Below are positions 9,540-19,210 of a stretch of DNA of 64,000 bases, piece after piece. How positions within the stretch are numbered: position 1 is the stretch's first letter; each line of letters starts with the position of its first letter. The notes under the pieces were generated by a model, which saw only the letters and a list, made by a program, of their open reading frames with translations, had not been told where the DNA came from and ran no database searches. The DNA comes from Pseudorhodoplanes sp. (GTDB lineage: Bacteria; Pseudomonadota; Alphaproteobacteria; Rhizobiales; Xanthobacteraceae), in NCBI GenBank assembly GCA_032027085.1, contig JAVSMS010000001.1, positions 3,511,730 to 3,575,729 on the forward strand, given 5' to 3'. The translations under genes were made by a program, and so were the position numbers.

Positions 9540-10907
9540 ATGGCTGCCGAAATTCTCATCGTCGATGACGAATCCGATATATGCGAACTGGTCGCCGGCA
9601 TTCTGCAGGACGAAGGCTACGCCACACGAACTGCGCGCGACAGCGACGACGCGCTGAACGCAATCCGGAGCCGCCGTCCAAATCTGCTGTTTCTCGACAT
9701 CTGGCTGCAGGGCAGCAAGCTTGATGGCCTGCAACTGCTTGAGGCGGCCAAGCAGGAATATCCCGATTTGCCGATCGTGATGATTTCGGGGCACGGCAAT
9801 ATCGAAACGGCGGTCGCAGCGATCAAGCAGGGCGCCTATGATTTCATTGAGAAGCCGTTCAAGGCCGACCGCTTGCTGCTTGTCGCGGATCGTGCGCTCG
9901 AAACGTCTCGCCTTAAGCGCGAGGTGAAGGCGCTCAAATCGCTGTCACCCATCGCATCGGGACTGATCGGACAATCCTCGGCCATGAATCAATTGCGGCA
10001 GACGGTGGAGAAAGTTGCTCCCACCAACAGCCGCACACTGATTATCGGCGCATCCGGATCAGGCAAGGAGCTTTGCGCGCGGTCCATTCATGCGCTGTCC
10101 GGCCGGGCCAATGGTCCTTTTGTTGTCATCAACGCGGCCGCGATCACGCCGGAGCGGATGGAGCTTGAACTCTTCGGCACCGAGCAGTCGAACGGCCAGG
10201 GCAAGAAAGCCGGCGCGCTGGAGGAGGCGCATGGCGGCACGCTGTTCATTGACGAAATCGCCGATATGCCGCGGGAAACCCAGAACAAGATTTTGCGGGT
10301 GCTGGTCGATCAGACTTTCGAGCGGGTAGGCGGCAACACCAAGGTATCGGTCGACGTCCGCATCATTTCGTCAACAGCACGCAATCTGGAGAGCGAAATT
10401 GCGGCCGGCCGGTTCCGCGAAGACCTCTATCACCGGCTGTCGGTCGTTCCGATCCGCGTGCCGCCGCTGGCCGAGCGGCGCGAAGACATCCCGATCCTCA
10501 TCGACCACTTCATGGACCAGATTTCGCAGGCCACTGGCCTGCCGAAGCGGACAATCGGCGAGGACGCGATGGCCATTCTGCAATCGCACGATTGGCCGGG
10601 AAATGTCCGGCAATTGCGCAACAATGTTGAACGCCTGATGATCTTGGCCGGCGGTGATCCGGAGGCTGTGATCAATGCCAGTATGCTGCCGCAGGATGTC
10701 GGCTCCATGGTGCCGAAAATGCCGAACGGCAATGGCGGCGAGCAATTGATGGGCCTGCCCTTGCGCGAGGCGCGAGAAATGTTCGAGCGTGAATATCTCG
10801 TCGCGCAGATCAGCCGCTTCGGAGGCAATATTTCACGCACTGCCGAATTCGTCGGCATGGAGCGCTCCGCCTTGCACCGCAAGCTCAAGGCGCTGGGGAT
10901 CGGCTGA
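9540..10907 (+). CDS. ntrX: NtrX response regulator, AAA+ without GAFTGA
   Basis: 455 residues. The receiver has phospho-acceptor Asp53 in LLFLDIWLQGSKLDG. The AAA+ domain has Walker A GASGSGKE and the Walker B region GGTLFIDEIADMP. The C-terminus has a Fis-type helix (ISRTAEFVGMERSALHRKL). Where NtrC has GAFTGA, this protein reads LFGTEQSNGQGKKAGALEEA, so the sigma54-contact loop is missing. That is known for alphaproteobacterial NtrX and suggests it regulates by DNA binding rather than by opening sigma54 promoters. It starts 7 bp after ntrY and is certainly cotranscribed with it. Confidence 0.95.
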   Translation: MAAEILIVDDESDICELVAGILQDEGYATRTARDSDDALNAIRSRRPNLLFLDIWLQGSKLDGLQLLEAAKQEYPDLPIVMISGHGNIETAVAAIKQGAYDFIEKPFKADRLLLVADRALETSRLKREVKALKSLSPIASGLIGQSSAMNQLRQTVEKVAPTNSRTLIIGASGSGKELCARSIHALSGRANGPFVVINAAAITPERMELELFGTEQSNGQGKKAGALEEAHGGTLFIDEIADMPRETQNKILRVLVDQTFERVGGNTKVSVDVRIISSTARNLESEIAAGRFREDLYHRLSVVPIRVPPLAERREDIPILIDHFMDQISQATGLPKRTIGEDAMAILQSHDWPGNVRQLRNNVERLMILAGGDPEAVINASMLPQDVGSMVPKMPNGNGGEQLMGLPLREAREMFEREYLVAQISRFGGNISRTAEFVGMERSALHRKLKALGIG

Positions 10908-10917
10908 GGATATCACG

Positions 10918-11775
10918 ATGTCTCGCATTGCCTATGTAAACGGCCGCTATCTGCGGCGCGCCGAAGCCAGCGTGAATATTGAGGACCGCGGCTATCAATT
11001 CGCCGACGGCGTCTATGAAGTCTGCGAGGTGAGGGGCGGCCGGCTTGTGGACGAACGCCGCCACATGGAACGCCTGCAGCGCTCGCTGAAGGAGTTGCGG
11101 ATCGCGCTGCCAATGTCGTTTGCTGCGCTCGGCGCCATCCTGCGCGAGACGGTACGGCGCAATCGCGTCGTCGACGGCATCGTCTATCTGCAGATCACGC
11201 GCGGTGTCGCCAGGCGCGACCATCCCTTTCCCACGGTCCCCGTTCCTCCGGCCGTCGTCGTCACCGCCAGTCGCCTCGATGTTCAGAAGATGGAAGCGAT
11301 GGCGGCGGAAGGCGTGGCGGTGATCACTTTGCCGGACAATCGCTGGGACCGGGTCGATATCAAGTCAATTTCCTTGCTACCCAATGTCCTCGCCAAACAG
11401 ACGGCCCGGGAGCAGGGCGCGCGGGAGGCCTGGTTTGTGGACAAAGCCGGCTTCATCACAGAGGGATCCTCCTCGAACGCCTGGATCGTGACCAAGGACG
11501 GCAAGGTCGTGACCCGGCAGGCCGATCACGCCATTCTCAAAGGAATCACCCGAGGCGTGGTGCTGGAGGCCATGCAGGCTCAAGGGTTGGAACTCGAAGA
11601 ACGGCCATTCACGGTCGAGGAGGCTCAGCGGGCCCGCGAGGCTTTTTTGACCTCCGCCAGTCAACTGGTGCTGCCGGTCGTCCAGATTGATGGAAAACCC
11701 GTTGGAAATGGGGCGCCCGGGCTGATCGCATCGGCACTCCGGCGCGATTTCCACCGCTTTGCCGAAGTCTCGTGA
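10918..11775 (+). CDS. dat: D-amino-acid transaminase-like PLP aminotransferase (class IV)
   Basis: 285 residues from the ATG at 10918, which begins the family N-terminus (MSRIAYVNGRYLRRAEASVN). The fold-type IV signature is present: IEDRGYQFADGVYEV, the probable PLP lysine Lys149 in RVDIKSISLLPN, and the FITEGSSSNAWIV cofactor loop. D-alanine transaminase interconverts D-amino acids and keto acids, supplying D-Glu or D-Ala for peptidoglycan. Branched-chain or other class IV substrates cannot be excluded. It sits between ntrX and hfq, 10 bp after ntrX. Confidence 0.8.
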   Translation: MSRIAYVNGRYLRRAEASVNIEDRGYQFADGVYEVCEVRGGRLVDERRHMERLQRSLKELRIALPMSFAALGAILRETVRRNRVVDGIVYLQITRGVARRDHPFPTVPVPPAVVVTASRLDVQKMEAMAAEGVAVITLPDNRWDRVDIKSISLLPNVLAKQTAREQGAREAWFVDKAGFITEGSSSNAWIVTKDGKVVTRQADHAILKGITRGVVLEAMQAQGLELEERPFTVEEAQRAREAFLTSASQLVLPVVQIDGKPVGNGAPGLIASALRRDFHRFAEVS

Positions 11776-11953
11776 CGGACATATCGGCGCTCCTCTTGCT
11801 TCCATTGCAAGTTGGGCTTGCGTCGGTTCCGGCGCTGCCATCTAATAATGCGCCCCCAAGTCCTCGTGTGGGAGATTTTACGAGGGACGATGCGACTTGG
11901 CATAATCACTCGCGGGAAAAGGGGCCCGCGGGCAAAAAACGGAAACAACGGCA

Positions 11954-12214
11954 ATGGCGGCCGAACGCGCTCAGAACCTTCAAGACACCTTCCTCAATCA
12001 CGTCCGCAAGGCCAAAATCCCGCTCACCATCTTCCTGGTGAACGGCGTCAAGCTGCAGGGTGTGGTCACCTGGTTTGACAATTTTTGTGTCCTGCTCCGT
12101 CGGGACGGGCACTCGCAATTGGTCTACAAGCACGCCATCTCCACGATCATGCCAGGTCATCCGATCTCGCTGTTCGAAGGCGGCGAGGAGCCGTCAGCCG
12201 GAGAAAAGGTTTAG
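11954..12214 (+). CDS. hfq: RNA chaperone Hfq
   Basis: 86 residues, the compact alphaproteobacterial form. The Sm1 core ([21 protein letters not shown]) and the Sm2 motif YKHAISTI are intact. Hfq forms a hexameric ring that pairs small RNAs with mRNAs, and in this group it also affects nif and ntr expression. The 178 bp before it may carry its own promoter, since an AT-rich TCTAATAAT word lies near 11850. The hflX start follows its stop codon directly. Confidence 0.97.
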   Translation: MAAERAQNLQDTFLNHVRKAKIPLTIFLVNGVKLQGVVTWFDNFCVLLRRDGHSQLVYKHAISTIMPGHPISLFEGGEEPSAGEKV

Positions 12215-13597
12215 TTGGAGCAGAGAAAACGCGACCGAGAGGCAGGCCTGCCGATCCCCGGTGATTTGGGACGGCGGACCGGCCGTGCAATCGTGCTTGG
12301 GCCCTATCTGCGGTCACGGCCGGTCCGAGGCCCAGTCTCGGGGGCGAAGCACGCCGAGCGCGCGCCTGAGGCCCGGTTGTCAGAGGCGGTTGGGTTGGCG
12401 CAGGCCATCGACCTGGAGGTGGTCGAGGCCGGTATTTTGCCGCTGAGCGATATCCGGCCGGCCACCTATATCGGCAAGGGCAAGGTGGACGAGATCGCCG
12501 GGCTGGTGAAAAGCCTGGAGATCGAGCTTGTGGTGATGGATTGCGCCCTCAGTCCGGTTCAGCAGCGCAACCTCGAAAAAGCCTGGAACGCCAAGGTTTT
12601 GGACCGGACCGGGCTGATCCTTGAGATCTTTGGACGGCGCGCGCAGACGCGGGAAGGTGTGCTCCAGGTGGAACTTGCTCATCTGACTTATCAGAAGAGC
12701 CGCCTGGTACGGTCCTGGACCCATCTGGAACGACAACGCGGCGGCTTCGGCTTCCTTGGCGGGCCGGGCGAGACACAGATTGAAGCCGACCGCCGTGTGA
12801 TCGCCGAGCGTATTGCACGCATTGAGGCGGAACTGGAAAAGGTCAAAGCGCGACGCAAGCTGCACCGGGAAAGCCGTAAGCATGTGCCTTATCCGATTGT
12901 CGCCCTGGTTGGATATACCAATGCCGGGAAGTCCACCTTGTTCAACCGCATGACGCGCGCCAGCGTGCTGGAAGCCGACATGCTGTTCGCGACCCTCGAT
13001 CCGACGCTTCGCGCGATCAGCCTCCCGCACGGAGAGAAGGTGATTTTATCTGACACCGTCGGCTTCATTTCTGACCTGCCGACCATGCTCGTGGCCGCCT
13101 TCCGCGCCACACTGGAAGAGGTCATCGAGGCCGACGTGATCCTGCATGTGCGCGACGTGTCGCACGAGGATACTGAAGCGCAGTTGCAGGATGTCGAGAC
13201 GGTGCTTCGCGAACTTGGCATCGACGATGACGCTCACGAGCGGCTGATCGAGGTTTGGAACAAGATCGATCTTCTCGACGCCGATGCGCGCGCGCAATTG
13301 GACAATCTCGCCGCGCGCCTGCCGCGTGACCGTCAGCCGGTATTAGTGTCGGCCGTGACCGGAGAGGGGCTTGACCAGCTTGCCGCCGTCATTGCCGAAC
13401 GGCTGAGCCAAAAACGCACGGAAATGGAGCTCGTGCTCGATCCTGCGGATGGCGCCGGCATCAGTTGGCTGCATCGCAATACCGAAGTCGTCGATCGCCA
13501 CACGGAAGCAGATGGTCGCGTCGCCATGACGATCCGCGCCGATCCCGCCAGAGCTGAGCAGGTGCGTGCGAAATTCAGCGCCGCGCTGCTACACTGA
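12215..13597 (+). CDS. hflX: Ribosome-associated GTPase HflX
   Basis: 460 residues starting at a TTG directly after the hfq stop. No ATG or GTG nearby gives a normal family start, so the TTG is likely but not certain. The N-terminal glycine-rich HflX domain (YIGKGKVDEIAGLV) and the GFLGGPGETQIE motif precede the G domain with G1 GYTNAGKST, G3 DTVGFI and G4 NKID. HflX splits stalled ribosomes, especially after heat stress. Its 3' end overlaps the converging mazG end by 9 bp. Confidence 0.94.
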   Translation: MEQRKRDREAGLPIPGDLGRRTGRAIVLGPYLRSRPVRGPVSGAKHAERAPEARLSEAVGLAQAIDLEVVEAGILPLSDIRPATYIGKGKVDEIAGLVKSLEIELVVMDCALSPVQQRNLEKAWNAKVLDRTGLILEIFGRRAQTREGVLQVELAHLTYQKSRLVRSWTHLERQRGGFGFLGGPGETQIEADRRVIAERIARIEAELEKVKARRKLHRESRKHVPYPIVALVGYTNAGKSTLFNRMTRASVLEADMLFATLDPTLRAISLPHGEKVILSDTVGFISDLPTMLVAAFRATLEEVIEADVILHVRDVSHEDTEAQLQDVETVLRELGIDDDAHERLIEVWNKIDLLDADARAQLDNLAARLPRDRQPVLVSAVTGEGLDQLAAVIAERLSQKRTEMELVLDPADGAGISWLHRNTEVVDRHTEADGRVAMTIRADPARAEQVRAKFSAALLH

Positions 13598-14428
13598 ACG
13601 CTTTGCGGAGCCCGGCGCCGACTTTTCCGCGGCTTTGGCTTCGTTCCAAAGATCGTCCATCTCCGCCAGAGTCGCTTGCGACGGAGTCTTTCCGCGCGCT
13701 GCGAGCGCTGCTTCTATCGAGGCGAAGCGCCGTTCAAATTTCAGGTTGGTCGCCCGCAAAGCGGTTTCCGGATCGACATCGAGATGGCGCGCGAGATTGA
13801 CCACGGCGAATAGCAGATCGCCGACTTCTGTGGCGGCCCGCGCGCTGTCGCCGCCTTCGATTTCCGCTTCAATTTCCCTGGTTTCTTCGCGGATTTTCGC
13901 GAGAACCGCCAGCGGATCGTTCCAGTCGAAGCCGACCTTGCCGGCTTTCTGCTGCAACTTGAGTGCACGCATCAGCGCGGGCAGGCCGGCTGGAATACCG
14001 GCGAGGGCGCCCGTCTCGTTCCCGGCCTTGCCGTTTGCGCGTCGCTCGGCTTTCTCTTCGGCCTTGATCTTGTCCCAGAGACCCTTGACTTCGTCTGGCG
14101 ACAATCCGCGTACGTCGCCAAAAACATGCGGATGCCGGCGGATCAGCTTGCGCGTGATGCTGTCGACGACGTCGCCGAAATCAAACGCGCCTTGCTCCTG
14201 CGCCATGCGCGCGTGGAAGACAACCTGCAAGAGCAGATCGCCGAGTTCCTCGCGCAGATCATCGATATTGTTGCGCGCAATGGCGTCGGCGACCTCGTTG
14301 GCTTCCTCGATCGTGTATGGAGCGATGGTCCCGAAATTCTGCTGCAGATCCCAGGGACAGCCGGTGCCGGGCGTCCGCAAGGCGGCCATGATCTCGATCA
14401 GGCGGGCGATGTCGCGGGAAGGTTTCAT
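13589..14428 (-). CDS. mazG: Nucleoside triphosphate pyrophosphohydrolase MazG
   Basis: 279 residues from the ATG at 14428. An ATG nine codons upstream is possible but MKPSRDIARLIEIM is the family start. It has the tandem MazG layout: a first domain with CPWDLQQ, EEANEVADAI and REELGDLLLQVVFHA, and a second with ETREIEAEI and EVGDLLFAVVNLARHL. The paired ExxE and ExxD metal ligands of the all-alpha NTP pyrophosphatase fold are present. It hydrolyses NTPs to NMPs, cleaning damaged nucleotides and possibly modulating (p)ppGpp. It converges on hflX. Confidence 0.93.
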   Translation of the reverse strand: MKPSRDIARLIEIMAALRTPGTGCPWDLQQNFGTIAPYTIEEANEVADAIARNNIDDLREELGDLLLQVVFHARMAQEQGAFDFGDVVDSITRKLIRRHPHVFGDVRGLSPDEVKGLWDKIKAEEKAERRANGKAGNETGALAGIPAGLPALMRALKLQQKAGKVGFDWNDPLAVLAKIREETREIEAEIEGGDSARAATEVGDLLFAVVNLARHLDVDPETALRATNLKFERRFASIEAALAARGKTPSQATLAEMDDLWNEAKAAEKSAPGSAKRSV

Positions 14429-14622
14429 TCGCTCGATGTGGCAAGGCCCAGCCACAGGCTACAAGGGCTTTTGCATGTCATCCCCAGCCGCCACCACTTG
14501 ATTCGCATAAGACATATTATGGAACATGCGGGTTACCGCTCTGAATGACGCAACGGATGCGCCGCTGCGATTTATTCGCCAAATCAGACACATTTCGTCG
14601 GCCGTTGATGCGGACCTGAAAC

Positions 14623-15420
14623 TCATGTCGAGATCTTCATTCCGTCAAAGGCCGGACGGATGTGGGCTGGCAGGCTTGTTTCCAGCGCCGTGTAGTCCAG
14701 GTCTGAATGCATGTTGGTCAGGATCGCGCGCCCGACGCCGAGCCGCTCGATCCAGGCCAAGGCGTCGCTCAGGCTGAAATGGCTGGGATGCGGCGCGTGG
14801 CGCAAGGCATCGACGATCCAGAGATCAAGTCCGGACAACGCCTCGATGCTTTGCGGCGGGATGTCGTTGAGATCGGCCGAATAAGCCACGTTGCCGAAGC
14901 GAAAACCCAAGGCCGGAATATCGCCGTGGTCCAGCAAAATCGGCAGCGCCGTGATCGGGCCGCCGGCGCCGTCGATGGTGACGGGCGTACCAGGCACCAG
15001 GCGGTGCTCGTTGGCGATCGGCGGATATTCGGAGCCCGGCGGCGTCATGAAGCAATAGCCGAACCGTGCGTGCATGGCGCGTGACGTCGGTTCGTCAAGA
15101 TACAGGTCCAAGCGCTTGCGACGATGGATAAAAAGCGGCCGCAGGTCGTCGATACCGTGGGTATGGTCGGCATGCTCATGCGTATACAAGACCGCGTCCA
15201 GCGAGGTGACGGCGGCGTCCAGCAACTGCTCGCGCAGGTCCGGGCCGGTATCGACCAAAATGCTGGTTTTGCCTCCGTTTGCGCCATGGCGTTCAACCAG
15301 AATGGAGCATCGGCGGCGGCGGTTTTTCGGGTTTTTGGGATCGCAGGCGCCCCAGCCCAGCGCGGGTCGTGGGACACCGCCGGAAGAGCCGCAGCCAAGA
15401 ATGGTGATCTCCAGACTCAT
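14623..15420 (-). CDS. MBL-fold metallo-hydrolase (PhnP-like)
   Basis: 265 residues from the ATG at 15420, which overlaps the tatD stop by 4 nt. The start ITILGCGSSGGVPRP is characteristic of the PhnP-like branch. The zinc motif THEHADHTHGIDDLR and later metal ligands (LLDHGDIPALGFRFG, LTNMHSDLDY) are intact. PhnP itself is a cyclic phosphodiesterase of phosphonate metabolism, but this gene sits in a housekeeping operon with tatD and metG, so its substrate is unknown. It is the last gene of the leftward dacF-tmk-holB-metG-tatD run. Confidence 0.85.
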   Translation of the reverse strand: MSLEITILGCGSSGGVPRPALGWGACDPKNPKNRRRRCSILVERHGANGGKTSILVDTGPDLREQLLDAAVTSLDAVLYTHEHADHTHGIDDLRPLFIHRRKRLDLYLDEPTSRAMHARFGYCFMTPPGSEYPPIANEHRLVPGTPVTIDGAGGPITALPILLDHGDIPALGFRFGNVAYSADLNDIPPQSIEALSGLDLWIVDALRHAPHPSHFSLSDALAWIERLGVGRAILTNMHSDLDYTALETSLPAHIRPAFDGMKIST

Positions 15421-16199
15421 GCAGGCCGCGGCACCTTGGAAAACAGGCGGAAGAAGTTTTGCGTCGTCTGTTCCGCGATCTGCTCCAACGAAACAGTCCG
15501 AATTTCGGCCAGAACTTTTGCCGTTTCCACGACGAAAGACGGCTCGTTGCGTTTGCCGCGCATTTTGCCCGGCGCGAGGTACGGCGCGTCGGTTTCGACC
15601 AGGATCCGGTCGGCCGGTAGCTCGGCAGCGATGGCGCGCAGCGCGTCGGATTTCTTGAAGGTCAGGATGCCCGTGAAGGAGACGTAGAGGCCGAGTTTGA
15701 TCGCTTTCATCGCCAGCGCGCGGCCGCCGGTGAAGCAATGCAGCACGGCAGGGAAGGCCCCCTTCCCCATTTCGTCTTCCAGAATGCGCGCCATGTCGTC
15801 ATCGGCTTCTCGCGAATGAATGACCAGCGGCAACTGGGTCTCGCGCGCGGCCGCAATATGCGCGCGAAAACCTTGCGCCTGCGCCTCGCGCGGTGAGTTG
15901 TCGTAGAAATAGTCGAGGCCGGCTTCGCCGATGGCGACAATCTTGATGTTGTCGGCCATGACGACAAGATCGGCGGCGGAAATGTCCAGTTCCTCATGCG
16001 CGTGATGCGGATGCGTGCCGACCGAGCAGAACACGTCCTCGTAGCGCTCGGCGATCGCCAACAGGCCATCGAGCTTCCTGACCCGGGTCGAGATCGTGAC
16101 CATGCGGCGCACACCGGCGGCCCGCGCGCGATCCACCACGGCATCGAGCTCGGACGCGAAGTCCGGGAAGTCCAGATGGCAATGGCTGTCGACCAGCAT
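15417..16199 (-). CDS. tatD: TatD family metal-dependent DNase
   Basis: 260 residues, full length. The N-terminal metal motif DSHCHLDFP, the central glutamate region AIGEAGLDYFYD, LVIHSREADDD and the C-terminal ETDAPYLAP are all present, forming the TIM-barrel two-metal site. TatD proteins are 3'-5' exonucleases or endodeoxyribonucleases involved in DNA repair and D-aminoacyl-tRNA removal. It starts 2 bp after the metG stop and overlaps the next gene, so it is in the same operon. This neighbourhood (tmk, holB, metG, tatD) is conserved in many bacteria. Confidence 0.93.
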   Translation of the reverse strand: MLVDSHCHLDFPDFASELDAVVDRARAAGVRRMVTISTRVRKLDGLLAIAERYEDVFCSVGTHPHHAHEELDISAADLVVMADNIKIVAIGEAGLDYFYDNSPREAQAQGFRAHIAAARETQLPLVIHSREADDDMARILEDEMGKGAFPAVLHCFTGGRALAMKAIKLGLYVSFTGILTFKKSDALRAIAAELPADRILVETDAPYLAPGKMRGKRNEPSFVVETAKVLAEIRTVSLEQIAEQTTQNFFRLFSKVPRPA

Positions 16200-16201
16200 G
16201 C

Positions 16202-18094
16202 TCAGGCGGTCTTGCTGACGTCAGGTTCGACGTAACGCGGGAAGACCGGGCTCGGGGCCGGAAGCGTCACGCCGCCGGCGAGCCGTGTCTTGCCGCCAAG
16301 CTGCGCGAAGTCGCGCGCATCCTGCGGCACCGCCAGGAGGTCAAGCAGCTTGCCGGCGGCCTCCGGCATGAAGGGCTGCGCCAGGATGGCGACCTGACGG
16401 ATGACCTCGGCCGTCACATACAGCACCGTACCCTGCCGTACGGGGTCGGTCTTGGCCAAAGCCCAGGGCGCCTCGCCGGCGAAATAGCGGTTGGCGTCGG
16501 CGACGACGGTCCAGACCCCGTTCAGCACCTGATGCAGGGCCTGGCTCTTCATCGCCTCGCGCGCGTTGCGGATCATGTCATCGGCGGAGGCCAGGATGCC
16601 CTGGTCGTTATCGGAGAAGGCGCCCGGCTCCGGCAATTTGCCGCCGAATTGCTTGGCCACCATGGACAGCGAGCGCTGCGCCAGATTGCCGAGATCGTTG
16701 GCGAGATCGGCATTGATGCGGTTGACGATCGCCTCGTGGCTGTAATTGCCGTCCTGTCCGAACGGGATTTCGCGCAGGAAGAAATAGCGCAGCTGGTCGA
16801 CGCCGTATTCGTCGGCCATGGTGAACGGGTCGACCACATTGCCGACCGACTTCGACATCTTCTCCCCGCGGTTGAACAGGAAGCCGTGGCTGAAGATGCG
16901 GCGCGGCACGGCGATGCCCGCCGACATCAGGAAAGCCGGCCAGTAGACCGCGTGAAAGCGCACGATGTCCTTGCCGATCACGTGCAGATCGGCCGGCCAA
17001 TAGCGCCTGAACATCTCGCTCTCGGTATCGGGAAAGCCGACGCCGGTAATGTAATTGGTCAGCGCGTCGACCCACACATACATGATGTGTTTTTCGGCGC
17101 CCGGCACGCGGATGCCCCAGTCGAAGGTCGTGCGCGAGATCGACAGATCCTGCAATCCGCCGCGCACGAAGCTCGCAACCTCGTTCAGGCGCTCCTTCGG
17201 CATCACGAAATCGGGATGCTCCTTGTAGAGGTCGAGCAGCTTGTCCTGGTAGGCGGAGAGGCGGAAAAAATAGCTCTCCTCCTCGACCCATTCGACCGGC
17301 GTGCCGGTCTTGCTGGCAAGCCGCGTTCCCTGCTCATTCACATGCGTCTCGTCCTCGGCATAAAACGCCTCGTCGCGCACCGAGTACCAGCCGGCATATT
17401 TCGACAGATAGATGTCGCCGTTCTTCTGCATGCGCTCCCAGATCGCCATCGATGATTTGTGATGGCGGCTCTCGGTCGTGCGGATGAAGTCGTCGTTCGA
17501 GCAGTTCATGCGCGCGACCATGTCGCGGAAGCGCTGCGCATTGCGGTCGACGAGCGCTTGCGCGCTCAAGCCCTCCTTCGCCGCCGCCTGCTGGATCTTC
17601 TGGCCGTGCTCGTCGGTGCCGGTCAGGAAGAACACGTCATAGCCGTCCAGCCGCATGAAACGCGCGATCGCGTCGGTCGCGATGGCTTCGTAAGCGTGGC
17701 CGATATGCGGAACGCCGTTCGGATACGAGATGGCGGTTGTGACGTAGTAGCGGCGCGGCCCCGTGGGCGCAGCGGCTTTTGGCTGCGGCGCGGCTTTGGG
17801 TGCGGCCGGCTTTGCAGCCTTCGGTTTAACCGCAACCGGCTTTGCCGCACCGGATTTGGCCGGGGCCGATCTCGTGGATGTCCGCTTCGCCTTCGGTTTT
17901 GTCGCAGCCTTTTTCTTGCCGGCCCTCACCTTCTTTGCGGAGGTCCGCTTCGGCGTCTTCCTTGCGGTCTTCTTCTTGCTTGACGGTTTCGCTGTGCGCT
18001 TGCGGGCGGCCGCTTTTTTCTTCGACTTGCGAGCGGGCGCAGCCTTTCTGGCCTTCCTGGTTTTCTTCGTCCTGGATTTTGTTTTCTTCGCCAT
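16202..18094 (-). CDS. metG: Methionyl-tRNA synthetase with long basic N-terminal tail
   Basis: 630 residues. The catalytic core begins only at about residue 113 ([20 protein letters not shown]), with the HIGH motif at 130-133 and later the KMSKS loop (EKMSKSVGN). No zinc-knuckle cysteines are seen and no C-terminal tRNA-binding domain. Residues 1-112 are almost only Lys, Ala, Arg, Pro, Ser and Thr, like a histone H1 tail ([19 protein letters not shown]). The ATG at 18094 is the first start and the frame is unbroken into the core. A later start cannot be excluded, as there is no strong ribosome-binding site at either place. The enzyme charges initiator and elongator tRNA-Met. Confidence 0.95.
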   Translation of the reverse strand: MAKKTKSRTKKTRKARKAAPARKSKKKAAARKRTAKPSSKKKTARKTPKRTSAKKVRAGKKKAATKPKAKRTSTRSAPAKSGAAKPVAVKPKAAKPAAPKAAPQPKAAAPTGPRRYYVTTAISYPNGVPHIGHAYEAIATDAIARFMRLDGYDVFFLTGTDEHGQKIQQAAAKEGLSAQALVDRNAQRFRDMVARMNCSNDDFIRTTESRHHKSSMAIWERMQKNGDIYLSKYAGWYSVRDEAFYAEDETHVNEQGTRLASKTGTPVEWVEEESYFFRLSAYQDKLLDLYKEHPDFVMPKERLNEVASFVRGGLQDLSISRTTFDWGIRVPGAEKHIMYVWVDALTNYITGVGFPDTESEMFRRYWPADLHVIGKDIVRFHAVYWPAFLMSAGIAVPRRIFSHGFLFNRGEKMSKSVGNVVDPFTMADEYGVDQLRYFFLREIPFGQDGNYSHEAIVNRINADLANDLGNLAQRSLSMVAKQFGGKLPEPGAFSDNDQGILASADDMIRNAREAMKSQALHQVLNGVWTVVADANRYFAGEAPWALAKTDPVRQGTVLYVTAEVIRQVAILAQPFMPEAAGKLLDLLAVPQDARDFAQLGGKTRLAGGVTLPAPSPVFPRYVEPDVSKTA

Positions 18095-18134
18095 GGCCGA
18101 CCCGTTCTATTGGGCTTCAGATCAAGATGCGAAT

Positions 18135-18154
18135 GGCCGGGCAATCACCCGGCC
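18135..18154. other. Perfect 7-bp GC hairpin between holB and metG
   Basis: GGCCGGG and CCCGGCC arms with a 6-nt loop lie in the 75-bp gap between the leftward genes holB and metG. There is no T-run on the transcribed strand, so it is not a classical terminator. It could be an RNA-stabilising or attenuating stem at the start of the metG leader. This is inference only. Confidence 0.35.
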
Positions 18155-18169
18155 AAATGCACTCAACAG

Positions 18170-19210
18170 CTAGCAGCCGCGCGCAGCATCGGCAAGCAGC
18201 CCGAATGTCTGGAAAATCAGCGGCTTGCGGTCGAGATTGAAGGTTGCAACCTCGCGCGCGGCCCGATTGATCTCCTCCGACACCTCGGCCATGCGCGCCA
18301 TGCGCCTGCGGTCATTGTGGGCCGCGAGTTGGGCCGACAGCCAGCCGTTGATGGTATTGATGACATTGTCGAGCGCCTGCTGGTCGGTCCCGCCCAGCGC
18401 GTCGCCCAGGGCATGCAGCGCTTGCGGATTGAGCGCCGGCAATTGATCCAGCAAGGCGGCGACCTGCTGGTGCAGGGCCAGCATGTCGCCGTCGAGAAAC
18501 GAGATTGTTCGCGCGACGCTGCCCTCCGCGAGCCGTGCGGCGGCAGCGATATCCGCCTCTCGCGGACTGCGGTTGAGGGCATTCGCGGTCGCCGCGATGA
18601 CGTCTTCCTCCGACAACGGCCGCAATGTCAGCCGGCGGCAGCGCGAGCGCAACGTGGCGCGCACGCTCCCCGGCGAATGGCTGATCAGGAACAGCAGCGA
18701 GCGGGACGGCGGCTCTTCCAATATCTTGAGCAGCGCGTTCTCGCCTTCGGCATTCAGCTCGTCGACCGAATCCACAATGGCGACGCGCCAGCCGCCCTCT
18801 CCCGCGGTCGAGCCGAAAAACGTGACGCTGCGCCGAACATCATCCACCGCAATCGTCTTGCGCGGCTTGCCGCTTTCATTGAGACCGCGCTCCAGTGTGA
18901 GCAGGTCCGGATGAGCGCGGGCGACCACGCGGCGCACCGCCGAATTTTCCGGCGGCACGGACAGGTCGGATGCCGACTGGACGTCAGGAGACAAAGGATC
19001 GGGATGGGCCAGCACGAATTTGGCCATGCGGTAGGCGAGCGTCGCCTTGCCGATGCCGTGCGGACCGCCGATCAGGAAGGCATGCGGAATGCGTCCGCTG
19101 CGATAGGCCGCGAGCAAGGCCTGTTCGCAATCCGCGTGACCAAAGAGGCGTTCGGTCTCGCGCGGATGCGGCGCGTCGAGATTGCCTTCGGAGTCATCGA
19201 CGGCGCTCAC
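18170..19210 (-). CDS. holB: DNA polymerase III delta' subunit
   Basis: 346 residues. The AAA+ clamp-loader fold is visible: HADCEQALLAAYRSGRIPHA, the P-loop GGPHGIGKATLAYRMAKF, VVARAHPDLLTLER, VDDVRRSV, and NALLKILEEPPSRSLLFLI, the sensor-1 region of delta'. It is the stator subunit of the clamp loader that places the beta clamp on primed DNA. Its start overlaps the tmk stop by 4 nt. The tmk-holB pairing is a standard bacterial neighbourhood. Confidence 0.93.
   Translation of the reverse strand: MSAVDDSEGNLDAPHPRETERLFGHADCEQALLAAYRSGRIPHAFLIGGPHGIGKATLAYRMAKFVLAHPDPLSPDVQSASDLSVPPENSAVRRVVARAHPDLLTLERGLNESGKPRKTIAVDDVRRSVTFFGSTAGEGGWRVAIVDSVDELNAEGENALLKILEEPPSRSLLFLISHSPGSVRATLRSRCRRLTLRPLSEEDVIAATANALNRSPREADIAAAARLAEGSVARTISFLDGDMLALHQQVAALLDQLPALNPQALHALGDALGGTDQQALDNVINTINGWLSAQLAAHNDRRRMARMAEVSEEINRAAREVATFNLDRKPLIFQTFGLLADAARGC

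Noticed and set aside
16532-17455. 307-codon frame antisense to metG
   Set aside because: Shadow of the MetG core, which shows HIGH and KMSKS motifs. No family-like sequence on the opposite strand.
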